Assembly (NCBI GenBank): GCA_964397445.1
Contig: CAYNHZ010000001.1
Location: 1-64,000 of the forward strand
DNA: 64,000 nt
DNA from: CAYNHZ01 sp964397445
Lineage (GTDB): Bacteria; Bacteroidota; Bacteroidia; Bacteroidales; UBA932
Direction: 5' to 3'
Below the pieces are notes generated by a model. That model worked only from the letters and a program-made list of their open reading frames with translations. It had not been told where the DNA came from and did not search any database. Positions within the stretch are counted from its first letter, which is position 1. Each line of letters starts with the position of its first letter. Below, piece after piece: positions 18,448-27,483 of the stretch. The translations under genes and the position numbers were made by a program.

Positions 18448-19689
18448 ATGGATGTAAAAGAGGCGTTAAGAAAAAACAGAAGCTATAGGAGGTATTACCA
18501 AGATGTTGAGGTCTCAAGAAAAGATCTTGAGACTATTGTTGAAGCTGCAAGATATTCACCATCAGCTAAAAACATTCAACCTCTTAAATATATCATCTCA
18601 AACGATAGGGATCTGAATAGTAAGATATTTGAGACCCTCTCGTGGGCAGGTCTTCTGAAGGATTGGAAAGGGCCTGAGGAGGGGGAGAGACCCTCTGCAT
18701 ACATAATTCAGTTGCACGACAAGAACATCTCTCCCGTCTATATGTGCGATGACGGAATTACTGCACAGAGTATGCTTCTTCAAGCTGTGGAGTTGGGTTT
18801 CGGTGGGTGTATTATTGCATCTGTAAAGAGAGAGACCCTTTCAAAAATCTTATCGCTAAAAGAGAATTTCTCAATAATAAATGTGATAGCCATCGGTAAA
18901 CCAAAAGAGACGATTGTCATTGATGATATGGAAGATGATAATTGGAAATATTGGAGGGAAAAGGATGGAACCCATCATGTACCCAAAAGAAAACTTTCTG
19001 AGATCATTCTGAGTGCTCTATTGATTCTCGCTTTGACCTTATCAATATCGGGATGTCGCTATTTTAACAAGAGTAATCCATACAATCTAAATATTATCGA
19101 CTCGATTGAGGAGTACAATGAGAGTATAAATAAAGATGGCGACAACAAGTTGGTCAATCTAAAAACATTGATTCCAAACATAGTTTTAGATATTAGGTAT
19201 GCAGACACAGCAAATTTTACCCATACAAAGATATATGATGATGCACAGGCCTTTTTAAGACTTCCTGCGGCAGAGGCAATAAAATCTGCCCAAGAAGAGC
19301 TTAACAAATCGGGAATCGGGATTAAAGTCTATGACTCTTATCGTCCATACAGTGCAACATTGTATTTTTACGAAGTTTGTAAAGACACCAATTTCGTAGC
19401 ATTTCCAGGCACCGGATCGGTTCATAACAGGGGTTGTGCAATTGATCTGACACTTATTGACCTTGCTACTGGGAGTGAATTAGAGATGCCTACCATTTTT
19501 GATGATTTTTCACCGAAAGCTGCCCCCTACTATGATGATCTCCCGATGAATATCATTACTAACAGAAGAAAATTACAATATATAATGAAGAAAAACGGAT
19601 TTGAGGTCCACCCTTCAGAGTGGTGGCACTTCAATTTCAAAAGCGATAAAGAGTTCGCTATTATGAATATCCCATTTGAAGAACTATAA
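18448..19689 (+). CDS. nitroreductase fused to a VanX-type D-Ala-D-Ala dipeptidase lipoprotein
   Basis: One 413-codon frame joins two proteins. Residues 1-185 are a full-length FMN nitroreductase (NRSYRRYYQDVEV, ARYSPSAKNIQP, GGCIIASVKRETL, ending in HHVPKRKL as Bacteroidota homologues do). Residues 181-203 are a complete lipoprotein signal (RK, hydrophobic core, lipobox SISGC with Cys203). Residues 235-413 are a peptidase M15D domain with Arg299, His326 and Asp333 in SVHNRGCAID, and Glu391 and His394 in EWWHF, all zinc and catalytic residues intact. No ATG lies near the junction. It could be a true membrane-spanning fusion, a lost stop between two genes, or two products using an internal TTG start. 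It lies 34 bases after the efflux operon. Confidence 0.85.
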   Translation: MDVKEALRKNRSYRRYYQDVEVSRKDLETIVEAARYSPSAKNIQPLKYIISNDRDLNSKIFETLSWAGLLKDWKGPEEGERPSAYIIQLHDKNISPVYMCDDGITAQSMLLQAVELGFGGCIIASVKRETLSKILSLKENFSIINVIAIGKPKETIVIDDMEDDNWKYWREKDGTHHVPKRKLSEIILSALLILALTLSISGCRYFNKSNPYNLNIIDSIEEYNESINKDGDNKLVNLKTLIPNIVLDIRYADTANFTHTKIYDDAQAFLRLPAAEAIKSAQEELNKSGIGIKVYDSYRPYSATLYFYEVCKDTNFVAFPGTGSVHNRGCAIDLTLIDLATGSELEMPTIFDDFSPKAAPYYDDLPMNIITNRRKLQYIMKKNGFEVHPSEWWHFNFKSDKEFAIMNIPFEEL

Positions 19690-19709
19690 TTTTAATATAA
19701 AAAAACATT

Positions 19710-20339
19710 ATGAAACGTACCAAATTATTATCTGTTCTCTTAGCTATTTTCATAGCTATTCCCGCAACATCACAAATTATTTCCAACAATGAAGGAGGTA
19801 TGGTAAACCCCGAGTTGATGCTTACAAATTATCAAAAATTTGTAATGAAAGCCGGTAATTATACCAAAATGCAACTATCAGAACCTATCATTATGAAAAT
19901 TGGTTCTGCATCTACCCTCGGCGGATTTACACTTAGGGCTGAAAAAACCACAGATATGGCAACAGGTGCTTCAAAACAAGCAGTAAAGATTATGCCCAAT
20001 TCAGCTACAGGAATCGGCAAAATCGTTGGTAAAGCAACAGCAGGTCTTGCAGGTGGCGCAGATGGAGTATATTATATCGATTATGAAGATCTTCCTGGAC
20101 TACTTAAAGCTATTGAGAAAATGAAAAAAGATACTGAAGTTATCCCTTCCGTTTACACAAGATATGTATATACTTGCCGTGGTGGATTTAGCTTCTCATC
20201 AGCTTATGTAGTAGCAGCTAAGAAGGCTATTTGGATGGGTGAAATCATAGGTACTGGCGATATGCCGCTTAGTGACTTCTTCGACGAAATGGTAAAAGCT
20301 TTTACAGAAATTCAAAAAAACTTTGCATCATTTAAATAA
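19710..20339 (+). CDS. secreted protein of unknown function
   Basis: I do not recognise a family. The 209-residue product has a clear signal peptide (basic MKRTK, hydrophobic core, cleavage after ATSQ near residue 22). A mature part of mixed alpha/beta character includes a Gly/Ala-rich stretch (VGKATAGLAGGADGVY) and a single-domain C-terminal half. It contains one Cys, in TYTCRGG. It lies 20 bases after the nitroreductase-dipeptidase gene, so it may be in the same operon, and is followed by a terminator. A periplasmic location is likely. Confidence 0.75.
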   Translation: MKRTKLLSVLLAIFIAIPATSQIISNNEGGMVNPELMLTNYQKFVMKAGNYTKMQLSEPIIMKIGSASTLGGFTLRAEKTTDMATGASKQAVKIMPNSATGIGKIVGKATAGLAGGADGVYYIDYEDLPGLLKAIEKMKKDTEVIPSVYTRYVYTCRGGFSFSSAYVVAAKKAIWMGEIIGTGDMPLSDFFDEMVKAFTEIQKNFASFK

Positions 20340-20422
20340 AAAAATCAATGAAAAAACTTTGGCACGAACTTTGAATATTCGTATGCAGATAGTTTTTTCA
20401 TAGGTTAAGTTTTAGGTTAAGT

Positions 20423-20458
20423 AAAAAAGGATATTGAAGTGATTTAGTATCCTTTTTC
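20423..20458 (+). terminator. Rho-independent terminator
   Basis: The arms AAAAAGGATA (20424-20433) and TATCCTTTTT (20448-20457) form a 10-bp stem with a 14-base loop and a T-rich 3' side. It closes the transcript ending with the secreted protein. A direct repeat of TAGGTTAAGT (20401-20410 and 20413-20422) sits just before it. Confidence 0.7.
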
Positions 20459-20491
20459 TTTTATTTATTTTTTATTTAGGAAAAAGTCACT

Positions 20492-20499
20492 TATATTTG
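20492..20499 (+). promoter_or_regulatory. -7 box of the rpsP-rimM promoter
   Basis: TATATTTG matches TAnnTTTG. No clear TTTG sits at the expected -33 spacing. The leader to the rpsP start is about 58 bases and includes AAGGAGG (20520-20526), one of the few strong Shine-Dalgarno-like runs in the window, though it is too far from the ATG to act directly. Confidence 0.55.
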
Positions 20500-20561
20500 C
20501 GCGCCTTTTCTCGAGAAGATAAGGAGGTTACAATTACTAATTACATTTAATAAACCTTAAA

Positions 20562-21128
20562 ATGGCTGTTAAAATTCGCTTAACCCGCCACGGAAAGAAG
20601 AATAGCGCTTTCTTTCACATAGTAGTGGCTGACGGTCGTGCTCCACGCGACGGTCGTTTCATAGAGCAAATTGGCTCTTACAATCCAAACACAAATCCTG
20701 CAACAATAGTTCTCAATAGTGAGAAAGCATTGGACTGGCTTAATAAAGGTGCTCAACCATCAGATACTTGCCGCAGAATTCTCTCTTTCGAGGGTGTTCT
20801 ACTCAAGAAACATCTAAATGGTGGTGTAACTAAAGGGGCTATTACAGAAGCTGTTGCAGAACAAAGATTCAATGCTTGGAAAGCACAGAAAGATGCCAAA
20901 GTATCATCTAAAATACAAAATCTTTCAAAAGAGAAAACCGCTGCTTTCAAAGAAAGTTTGAGTGCAGAGGCTAAGGTCAACCAAGAGAGGGCTGACGCTA
21001 TTGCAAAGAGAAAAGCTGAAGAGGCACTAAAAGCTCAAGAGGCTGCTGCAAAGGCTGCTGCTGAGGCTAATGCTTCACAAGAGGCAGCAAAAGTTGCTGA
21101 AACTCCTGCAGAAAATACAGAAGCTTAA
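20562..21128 (+). CDS. rpsP: ribosomal protein S16 with C-terminal extension
   Basis: The first 80-90 residues are a canonical small-subunit S16 (MAVKIRLTRHGKKNSAFFHIVVADGR region, DGRFIEQIGSYNP). The remaining roughly 100 residues are a low-complexity Ala/Glu/Lys-rich helical tail (AEEALKAQEAAAKAAAEANA), as is usual in Bacteroidota S16, giving 188 residues against about 80 in E. coli. It is followed after 7 bases by rimM, the usual ribosome-maturation partner. Confidence 0.97.
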   Translation: MAVKIRLTRHGKKNSAFFHIVVADGRAPRDGRFIEQIGSYNPNTNPATIVLNSEKALDWLNKGAQPSDTCRRILSFEGVLLKKHLNGGVTKGAITEAVAEQRFNAWKAQKDAKVSSKIQNLSKEKTAAFKESLSAEAKVNQERADAIAKRKAEEALKAQEAAAKAAAEANASQEAAKVAETPAENTEA

Positions 21129-21135
21129 CACCAAA

Positions 21136-21648
21136 ATGTACCCGGCAACCGATAATTTGCTGCCGATGGCTCAGGTGTTAAAATCTTACGGCACCGAAGG
21201 GGAAATTATTGCTAATTTTCGCTCTGAAGTTTTAGAAGATATAAACATTAAAGAACCGATATTCCTGATTTTTGATGGACTATCGGTTCCTTTTTTTATC
21301 AACTCTATCGAGGCAAAAGGGAGTAAAAGGGCTAAAATAAAGTTTGAAGATATAGACTCTCTCGATGAGGCAGAGGAGATTGTGGGGAGAACTCTCTTTA
21401 TAGAGGATAAAAAAAAGAGTGTTAAAGCAAAAGTGGATTCAACTCTCTATATTGAAGACCTAATCGGATATGAATTATATGGTCAAGAGGACAATCATAT
21501 CGGTACTATAAAAAATGTTTTCGATTTTTCAGGCAATATTTGCCTCTCTATTGAAAATGATAAACTTGTCCCTTTTCACGAAGAGATTGTTATCAAGATA
21601 GAAAAAAAGAAGAAAAAGATAACACTCGCAATAGACGAGGCAATCTAA
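21136..21648 (+). CDS. rimM: 16S rRNA processing protein RimM
   Basis: The 170-residue ribosome maturation factor helps mature the 30S head domain and binds S19. It begins MAQVLKSYGTEGEIIANF-like sequence after a short leader, and has a PRC-barrel C-terminal domain (YIEDLIGYELYGQEDNHIGTI). I chose ATG 21136, 7 bases after the rpsP stop. A longer frame from 21070 would read through the S16 tail and give an unlikely Lys/Gln-rich start. Confidence 0.92.
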   Translation: MYPATDNLLPMAQVLKSYGTEGEIIANFRSEVLEDINIKEPIFLIFDGLSVPFFINSIEAKGSKRAKIKFEDIDSLDEAEEIVGRTLFIEDKKKSVKAKVDSTLYIEDLIGYELYGQEDNHIGTIKNVFDFSGNICLSIENDKLVPFHEEIVIKIEKKKKKITLAIDEAI

Positions 21649-21654
21649 AACCCG

Positions 21655-23055
21655 CTACTTGTCAGAGAAGTTGGCAAGCAACTCCCTTACCTTACTAACC
21701 TTTTCATTTAGAAGCTCTTCGCTGGTAGCCTCGCAAATAAAACGGAGATATGGTTCGGTATTAGAGGGTCTGATATTAAACCACCATTGAGGAAACTCAA
21801 CCCGATACCCATCAAAATCCATACTCAAAGTTGGTTTCTCTTTTGATATAAAATAGTCCCTGACAGCATCCATTGCATCACTCTTCCGCTCGATTTTAAA
21901 ATTTATTTCCCCGGAATTTTTATATTTTTCAATTCTATATATCATATTTGAAACCGAAATTCCCCTCTTCTTCATCTGAGCGATTATATCAAGAATAATT
22001 AAAGAGGCAAGGATACCGCTATCAGAATAGAAAAAATCTTTAAAATAATAGTGTCCTGCGAGTTCACCGCCAAATAAACCGTCAATTTCACGAAGTTTAG
22101 GGGCAGCAAAAGCCCGTCCAACCCTCCAAGTGTTGATAACACCACCCATAGAGGAGAGGTACTCACCAACAGCTTTAGAACTCCTAATATCTTGTAGAAT
22201 ATTTACAGGTCTTTTATATGGGTTTTTAGATATTTTTTTTGCAGCTTCACTTGTTCCGACACCCTCTAAAAAGAAATGTCCGAGTAAAGCGATCATTAAG
22301 TCGGGTGATATAAATCGCGAGTTTTCATCTACAAACATCACTCTATCAGCATCTCCGTCATAAATAACACCTATATCGCACTTGTGGTCCCTAACAAAAT
22401 TACGGAGGGCAAGGGTATTTTTTGCAACAAGAGGATTCGCCTCGTGATTTGGAAATGTTCCATCCAACTCATCAAAAATATAACTGATACCACTATCCAA
22501 AATATCTTTTACAAAAATGGATGCCATTCCGTTAGACAAATCCATTGCAATGTTAAGATTCGAATAATCCCCCTTAAATGTCTTTAAGAAAGCAATATAC
22601 TCCTCTTTTATATCCATATCAAAAACTTCTCCCCTTTTCTCTTTGGCAACCACCTCACATTTGCGATTATCTTTTATCCACCCCTCAATCGTCCCCAATC
22701 CATTGGCATAACCTATCGGAAGGGCATTTTCACCGGACACCTTCAATCCATTATCTTGTCTTGGATTGTGAGAAGCAGTTATCTGCACAGAGCCTTTAAA
22801 GCCCTTGGAGGCAGTGGCATAATAGACCATCGGGGTGGTAGCCAGACCGAGATCATACACATCTGCCCCTGAATCTGTAATCCCTGCAATCAGATATTGA
22901 TGTATTTCTGGAGAGGACTCCCTTACATCTCTACCGACTAATATTTTATCTGTTTTTAACAATTCGGAGAGGAAAAATCCAACCTTATAGACTATGTATT
23001 TATCAAAATCTTTATTGTATTCCCCCCTAATATCGTATGCGTGAAATGCTCCCAT
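21655..23055 (-). CDS. phosphomannomutase/phosphoglucomutase
   Basis: The 466-residue alpha-D-phosphohexomutase has the four family signatures: phosphoserine loop TASHNPRQDNGLK, metal loop DGDADRVMF, sugar-specificity loop GGELAGHYYF, and phosphate-binding loop RPSNTEPYLRF. It interconverts 1- and 6-phosphates of mannose or glucose, feeding GDP-mannose or UDP-glucose for envelope sugars. The GEmSgH-like loop (GELAGH) fits dual PMM/PGM enzymes. It is the last of three leftward genes, starting 2 bases after def. Confidence 0.93.
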   Translation of the reverse strand: MGAFHAYDIRGEYNKDFDKYIVYKVGFFLSELLKTDKILVGRDVRESSPEIHQYLIAGITDSGADVYDLGLATTPMVYYATASKGFKGSVQITASHNPRQDNGLKVSGENALPIGYANGLGTIEGWIKDNRKCEVVAKEKRGEVFDMDIKEEYIAFLKTFKGDYSNLNIAMDLSNGMASIFVKDILDSGISYIFDELDGTFPNHEANPLVAKNTLALRNFVRDHKCDIGVIYDGDADRVMFVDENSRFISPDLMIALLGHFFLEGVGTSEAAKKISKNPYKRPVNILQDIRSSKAVGEYLSSMGGVINTWRVGRAFAAPKLREIDGLFGGELAGHYYFKDFFYSDSGILASLIILDIIAQMKKRGISVSNMIYRIEKYKNSGEINFKIERKSDAMDAVRDYFISKEKPTLSMDFDGYRVEFPQWWFNIRPSNTEPYLRFICEATSEELLNEKVSKVRELLANFSDK

Positions 23056-23057
23056 AT

Positions 23058-23624
23058 TTATGCTTTTTCTAATTTAATTTTGTAAGATGCACGTACTTTC
23101 CCCTTTGAAATATTGTGCAACTTACTACTAATCATCTTTTTACGAATAGGTGCCACTCTATCCACAAAGAGTACGCCATCCAAATGATCCATCTCGTGCT
23201 GAACCATACGGCAGGCAAACATATCAAAATCTTCTACTATTTTATTAAGATTTTCATCATAGAACTCAATAGTGATATTCTTTGGTCTACTAATATCGCA
23301 ATGAATATCGGGGACACTCAAGCACCCCTCGCTATAGTCAATCATCTCCTCGCTTTCAGAAACGATCTTAGGATTGATCATTGTCCTCTTAAAACCACGT
23401 AAATATGAATACTGATCGGAGAAATCGCTCCCATCCACAACCAAAAGTCTGATATTTTTACCGATTTGAGGAGCAGCTAAGCCAACCCCGTCAGCATTTT
23501 TCATCGTCTCAAACATATCGGCGATAAGGATTTTCAACTCCTCTCTATTTACAGTATCAATATCAATCTCTAATGCTTTCTCCCTTAAAACATCAGAACC
23601 ATAAACATATATAGGTAATAACAT
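23058..23624 (-). CDS. def: peptide deformylase
   Basis: The 188-residue metalloenzyme removes the N-terminal formyl group from nascent proteins. The three motifs are GVGLAAPQIG (46-55), EGCLSVP with the metal-binding Cys, and HEMDHLDG with the HExxH-type metal site. Length is typical of Bacteroidota. It is in an operon between ruvX (30 bases upstream) and the phosphohexomutase (2 bases downstream). Confidence 0.97.
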   Translation of the reverse strand: MLLPIYVYGSDVLREKALEIDIDTVNREELKILIADMFETMKNADGVGLAAPQIGKNIRLLVVDGSDFSDQYSYLRGFKRTMINPKIVSESEEMIDYSEGCLSVPDIHCDISRPKNITIEFYDENLNKIVEDFDMFACRMVQHEMDHLDGVLFVDRVAPIRKKMISSKLHNISKGKVRASYKIKLEKA

Positions 23625-23654
23625 ATTTTATTTCTTAAATATTTTACAAAAATA

Positions 23655-24074
23655 CTACTTTTTATCACTTCTATCAAGGAATGTTTGGAGGATTATAGCT
23701 GCACTCACCTTATCCACTGCAGATTTATCACGACGATCGCTCTTTTTTACTCCGCTATCTATCAACGACTGAAATGCGAGGACAGATGTAAATCTCTCAT
23801 CTTCTAAAGTTATTGGGATATCAGGAAAATTTTTTTTGAGCTGTTTTAGAAATATATCCACATATATTGCAGATTGAGAAGGGAGGTTATTGAGATTTCT
23901 TGGATACCCCACAATAAACCTCTCAACCTTTTCTTTTTGGGTATAAATTTTGAGATATTCCATTATCTTTGCAGATGGAACTGTATCAAGGGGCTGTGCA
24001 AATATTCCGAGTGGATCACTCACAGCTACACCGACACGTTTATTACCGTAGTCTATCCCTATTATTCGATTCAT
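23655..24074 (-). CDS. ruvX: RuvX/YqgF Holliday-junction resolvase-like nuclease
   Basis: The 139-residue RNase H-fold protein acts in 16S rRNA 5' processing and/or recombination in other bacteria. Catalytic acids are in GIDYGNKRVGVAVSD, EDERFTS and the C-terminal DKVSAAIILQTFLD. It is the first gene of the ruvX-def-phosphohexomutase operon. A -7 box on the minus strand ends 5 bases before its ATG. Confidence 0.95.
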   Translation of the reverse strand: MNRIIGIDYGNKRVGVAVSDPLGIFAQPLDTVPSAKIMEYLKIYTQKEKVERFIVGYPRNLNNLPSQSAIYVDIFLKQLKKNFPDIPITLEDERFTSVLAFQSLIDSGVKKSDRRDKSAVDKVSAAIILQTFLDRSDKK

Positions 24075-24078
24075 TCCG

Positions 24079-24086
24079 CAAATTTA
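24079..24086 (-). promoter_or_regulatory. -7 box of ruvX, predicted leaderless
   Basis: The minus-strand TAAATTTG fits TAnnTTTG and ends 5 bases from the ruvX ATG, so transcription should begin at or next to the start codon. No good TTTG -33 box is seen at 18-21 bases. Confidence 0.45.
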
Positions 24087-24099
24087 AGTTAAATATTTT

Positions 24100-24969
24100 A
24101 TGGCTAAGAAAAATAGAGAAAAAAGAAAGAAACTTTCAAAAATGTACCGCTTTGCCGTTATAGATGATGAAAGCCATAAAAATCTATTTATTTTCAGAGG
24201 GACGAGATTAAAATTAATCATTGTTCTATCTATCGTCACGATAGTATTAATCGGAGGGATGTTTAGTTTAGTTGCTTACACCCCAATAAGATTGCTTATT
24301 CCCGGATACCCCTCTTATGAGACACAAAAAGCGGCTTTGGACAACGCTTCAAAAGCCGATTCACTGGAAAATGAGATAAAAATGTGGAAATTGCAATTGG
24401 TCAATATACAGCGGATCATCACCGGAAAAGAACCGCTAAAAATGGATACCACTTCCACTGCCCCCACTATGAATGATAGTAATATAACAATGCCTATAAG
24501 ATCCACCTCGAAAGAGGATTCCCTCCTTCGAGAAGAGGTGGTAAAACAAGAGCAGTTTAATATCTCTTCAAAAAAAGATGGTAAAATCGTTCAGATTGAA
24601 GGCCTATTATTCTTTCCACCGGTGAAAGGGGTTGTTACAGAAGAGTATAATCGTTCGATCGGCCACCCATACATTGATATTGCTACCTCCGCAAATTCCA
24701 TTGTTAGTGCTATTTTGGACGGTACTATTATATCGGCCGGATGGACAGACGATGCAGGATATACCATCCAGATTCAACATAGTAACGACCTTATTTCCAT
24801 ATATAAACACAATATTAGGATAATAAAACAACCTGGAGAGAGAGTTCAAGCCGGAACCCCTATATCCATAGTTGGGGACGCAGGGAAACTCAGTACCGGC
24901 ACCCATTTACATTTTGAGTTGTGGCACAAAGGTGAGCCCATCAATCCTACATTATATATTAATTTTTAA
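24100..24969 (+). CDS. membrane-anchored M23 (LytM) endopeptidase
   Basis: The 289-residue protein has a basic cytoplasmic N-terminus, a membrane segment at about 38-60, a coiled/linker region and a C-terminal LytM domain. The domain keeps the zinc and catalytic residues: HPYID (HxxxD), the YKHN His and the HLHFELW HxH motif. It should cleave peptidoglycan cross-bridges. It lies divergent from ruvX and 5 bases before dxr, so it is the first gene of the M23-dxr-rseP-DUF4837 run. Confidence 0.92.
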   Translation: MAKKNREKRKKLSKMYRFAVIDDESHKNLFIFRGTRLKLIIVLSIVTIVLIGGMFSLVAYTPIRLLIPGYPSYETQKAALDNASKADSLENEIKMWKLQLVNIQRIITGKEPLKMDTTSTAPTMNDSNITMPIRSTSKEDSLLREEVVKQEQFNISSKKDGKIVQIEGLLFFPPVKGVVTEEYNRSIGHPYIDIATSANSIVSAILDGTIISAGWTDDAGYTIQIQHSNDLISIYKHNIRIIKQPGERVQAGTPISIVGDAGKLSTGTHLHFELWHKGEPINPTLYINF

Positions 24970-24974
24970 TAGAA

Positions 24975-26138
24975 ATGGGTAAAAGAAAGATTGCAATTTT
25001 GGGGTCCACAGGTTCGATCGGAACACAAGCATTACAAGTTATTAGCGAACACCCCGATATGTTTGAGGTTGAGCTCCTTACAGCGAACAATAATTGTGAC
25101 TTACTTATTGAACAAGCTATCAGATTTGATGCAAATGCAGTTGTTATCAGCAATGTTATCCACTACGATAAAGTGTCCGAAGAGTTAAAACCTTACGACA
25201 TAAAGGTATTTGCAGGGAACGAATCCATCATAGAGATCCTTTCGTCAAGTACCAACATTGATGTTGTTCTGGCTGCAATGGTTGGATTCAGCGGACTTGA
25301 ACCAACAATAGCCGCTATCAAATCGAAAAAGACAGTTGCCCTTGCAAATAAAGAGACACTTGTAGCAGCAGGTTCGATAATCATCTCATTAGCTAAACAA
25401 TACGGTTGTCCTATTATCCCTGTGGATTCTGAACATTCAGCTATTTTTCAGGCACTTCAGGGAGAGAGAAGTAAGATCCAAAAGATCATCTTGACTGCAT
25501 CAGGAGGCCCTTTTTTAAACACCCCAATATCATCTTTCAACTCAATTACAAAAGAGGATGCACTAAACCATCCAAAATGGAGGATGGGGTCAAAAGTATC
25601 TATTGACTCTGCAAGTATGATGAATAAAGGATTTGAGATGATTGAAGCTAAATGGCTTTTTGGAGTAGAACCCTCAGATATAGAGATTGTAGTTCATCCT
25701 CAGTCAATTATACACTCAATGGTGGAGTTTCAAGACGGCTCTGTGATAGCTCAAATGAGTAATCCGGATATGAAAATCCCTATTCAATATTCATTTTCCT
25801 ACCCATACAGACTGAGCATAAATACCAAAAAATTAGACTTAACCAAGATCGGTTCACTAACTTTTATCAAACCTGACACCGATAAATTTCCTTGCATAAA
25901 GATAGCTTACGAAGCTATTGAGAGGGGTGGAAATATCCCTTGCGCAATGAATGCCTCCAACGAGATGGCTGTAAATGCATTTTTGGAGGGTAAAATCAAG
26001 TTTTTATCAATACCCCGTATAATTGAGGAGACTATTTCTAAATGCGACTTTATTGCTCAACCATCATTAGACGATATTTTCAAAACAGATAAGAGTAGTA
26101 GGGAGACAGCACAAGTTTTAATAAACAATATTAACTAA
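24975..26138 (+). CDS. dxr: 1-deoxy-D-xylulose 5-phosphate reductoisomerase
   Basis: The 387-residue NADPH enzyme performs the second step of the MEP isoprenoid pathway, turning DXP into MEP. Seen motifs are the NADPH-binding GSTGSIGTQ, NKETLVAAG, VDSEHSAIFQ (metal-binding acidic residues) and the active-site loop with Trp in NHPKWRMG, plus MMNKGFEMIEA. Length is normal. It is followed 14 bases later by rseP, a common Bacteroidota arrangement. Confidence 0.97.
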   Translation: MGKRKIAILGSTGSIGTQALQVISEHPDMFEVELLTANNNCDLLIEQAIRFDANAVVISNVIHYDKVSEELKPYDIKVFAGNESIIEILSSSTNIDVVLAAMVGFSGLEPTIAAIKSKKTVALANKETLVAAGSIIISLAKQYGCPIIPVDSEHSAIFQALQGERSKIQKIILTASGGPFLNTPISSFNSITKEDALNHPKWRMGSKVSIDSASMMNKGFEMIEAKWLFGVEPSDIEIVVHPQSIIHSMVEFQDGSVIAQMSNPDMKIPIQYSFSYPYRLSINTKKLDLTKIGSLTFIKPDTDKFPCIKIAYEAIERGGNIPCAMNASNEMAVNAFLEGKIKFLSIPRIIEETISKCDFIAQPSLDDIFKTDKSSRETAQVLINNIN

Positions 26139-26152
26139 AACAAAACACTTAA

Positions 26153-27475
26153 ATGGATATAATAATCAGAATTATACAGGTAATATTAGCCCTTTCGATA
26201 CTAATTGTAGTACACGAATTTGGTCATTATATATTTGCACGTATTTTTAAAATAAGGGTTGAGAAATTTTACCTATTTTTTCCTCCTGCCATCTTCAAAT
26301 ACAAACCAAAGAAGAGCGATACCGAATTTGGAATCGGCTGTATTCCACTCGGAGGATTCTGTAAAATATCCGGAATGATAGATGAGTCAATGGATAAAGA
26401 GGCTATGAAACAAGAGCCGCAAGAGTGGGAATTTAGGAGTAAACCGGCGTGGAAACGCCTTCTTGTGATGTTTGGAGGGGTTTTATTCAATGTAATACTC
26501 GCCATCTTTTTGTTTAGTTCCATATTGTTTACTTGGGGAGAGGAGTATCTTAAAAATCAAGATGCAAAATATGGAATAGAGGTAAACGAACTCTCAAGAG
26601 AGATCGGATTTAGGAGTGGAGATAAGATTCTCACTTTTGATAACATTTCTCAATTGGATGTTGATTTTAAAGAGTTGCAAATCAATCTTGCACGATCACA
26701 AGCACAAGAGGCTACAGTCCTTCGCGGTAGAGATACGGTAACCATAAAAATAGATCAAGCATATTTTCCTGCTATCCTCAATACTCCCGGAATGTTTGGA
26801 TTGATTACCCCTATCTTGATCAAAGAGATACCAGACACATCTATAAACAAAGAGGCAGGGTTTTTGCCTGGTGACCGATTTGTTTCGGTTAATGGGGAAA
26901 ATATATTATCTGTTTATGATCTTCAATCATCTTTGAAATCCTATGCGGGACAAACCGTAAATATAATTTTCAAAAGAGGAAGTGACACCCTTACAATCCC
27001 TTCAAAAGTTAGTCAAGCAGGATTGATTGGGGTTATGCTCTCCGGAGATATTTCTGATTTCAATGTTACAAAAAAGGAATATTCTCTACTCTCCGCAATA
27101 CCGGCCGGATTTAACAAAACTTTCAAAACTATAGGTAATTATGTAAAAGAGTTGAAACTTATTTTCACTCCCGAAACAGAAGCATATAAATCGGTTGGTA
27201 GTTTCATTGCTATAGGGAGTATTTTTCCAACCTCTTGGAATTGGCAGATATTCTGGAATATTACAGCTTGGCTCTCTGTTATGCTTGCAGTGCTCAATAT
27301 ATTACCTATTCCTGCATTGGATGGGGGGCATATTTTATTCACCTTATACGAGATCATAACCGGGAAGAAACCATCTGACAAATTTTTGGAATATGCCCAG
27401 ATATTTGGAATGATTATCCTATTTTTACTACTCTTCTTGGCATTCGGAAACGACATATACAGGTTATTTAAATAA
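26153..27475 (+). CDS. rseP: RseP-type site-2 intramembrane metalloprotease
   Basis: The 440-residue inner-membrane zinc protease has HEFGH at residues 21-25 in the first membrane segment, two PDZ domains in the periplasmic loop (around 140-230 and 235-310), and a final transmembrane part with NILPIPALDGGHI, which carries the metal-binding Asp. In other bacteria it cleaves anti-sigma factors and leftover signal peptides. It is co-directional with dxr and the DUF4837 lipoprotein gene. Confidence 0.95.
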   Translation: MDIIIRIIQVILALSILIVVHEFGHYIFARIFKIRVEKFYLFFPPAIFKYKPKKSDTEFGIGCIPLGGFCKISGMIDESMDKEAMKQEPQEWEFRSKPAWKRLLVMFGGVLFNVILAIFLFSSILFTWGEEYLKNQDAKYGIEVNELSREIGFRSGDKILTFDNISQLDVDFKELQINLARSQAQEATVLRGRDTVTIKIDQAYFPAILNTPGMFGLITPILIKEIPDTSINKEAGFLPGDRFVSVNGENILSVYDLQSSLKSYAGQTVNIIFKRGSDTLTIPSKVSQAGLIGVMLSGDISDFNVTKKEYSLLSAIPAGFNKTFKTIGNYVKELKLIFTPETEAYKSVGSFIAIGSIFPTSWNWQIFWNITAWLSVMLAVLNILPIPALDGGHILFTLYEIITGKKPSDKFLEYAQIFGMIILFLLLFLAFGNDIYRLFK

Positions 27476-27483
27476 ACACTATA

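Noticed and set aside
20401..20422. Direct repeat TAGGTTAAGT twice
   Set aside because: Only two copies in AT-rich DNA before a terminator. No link to a known element or attachment site.
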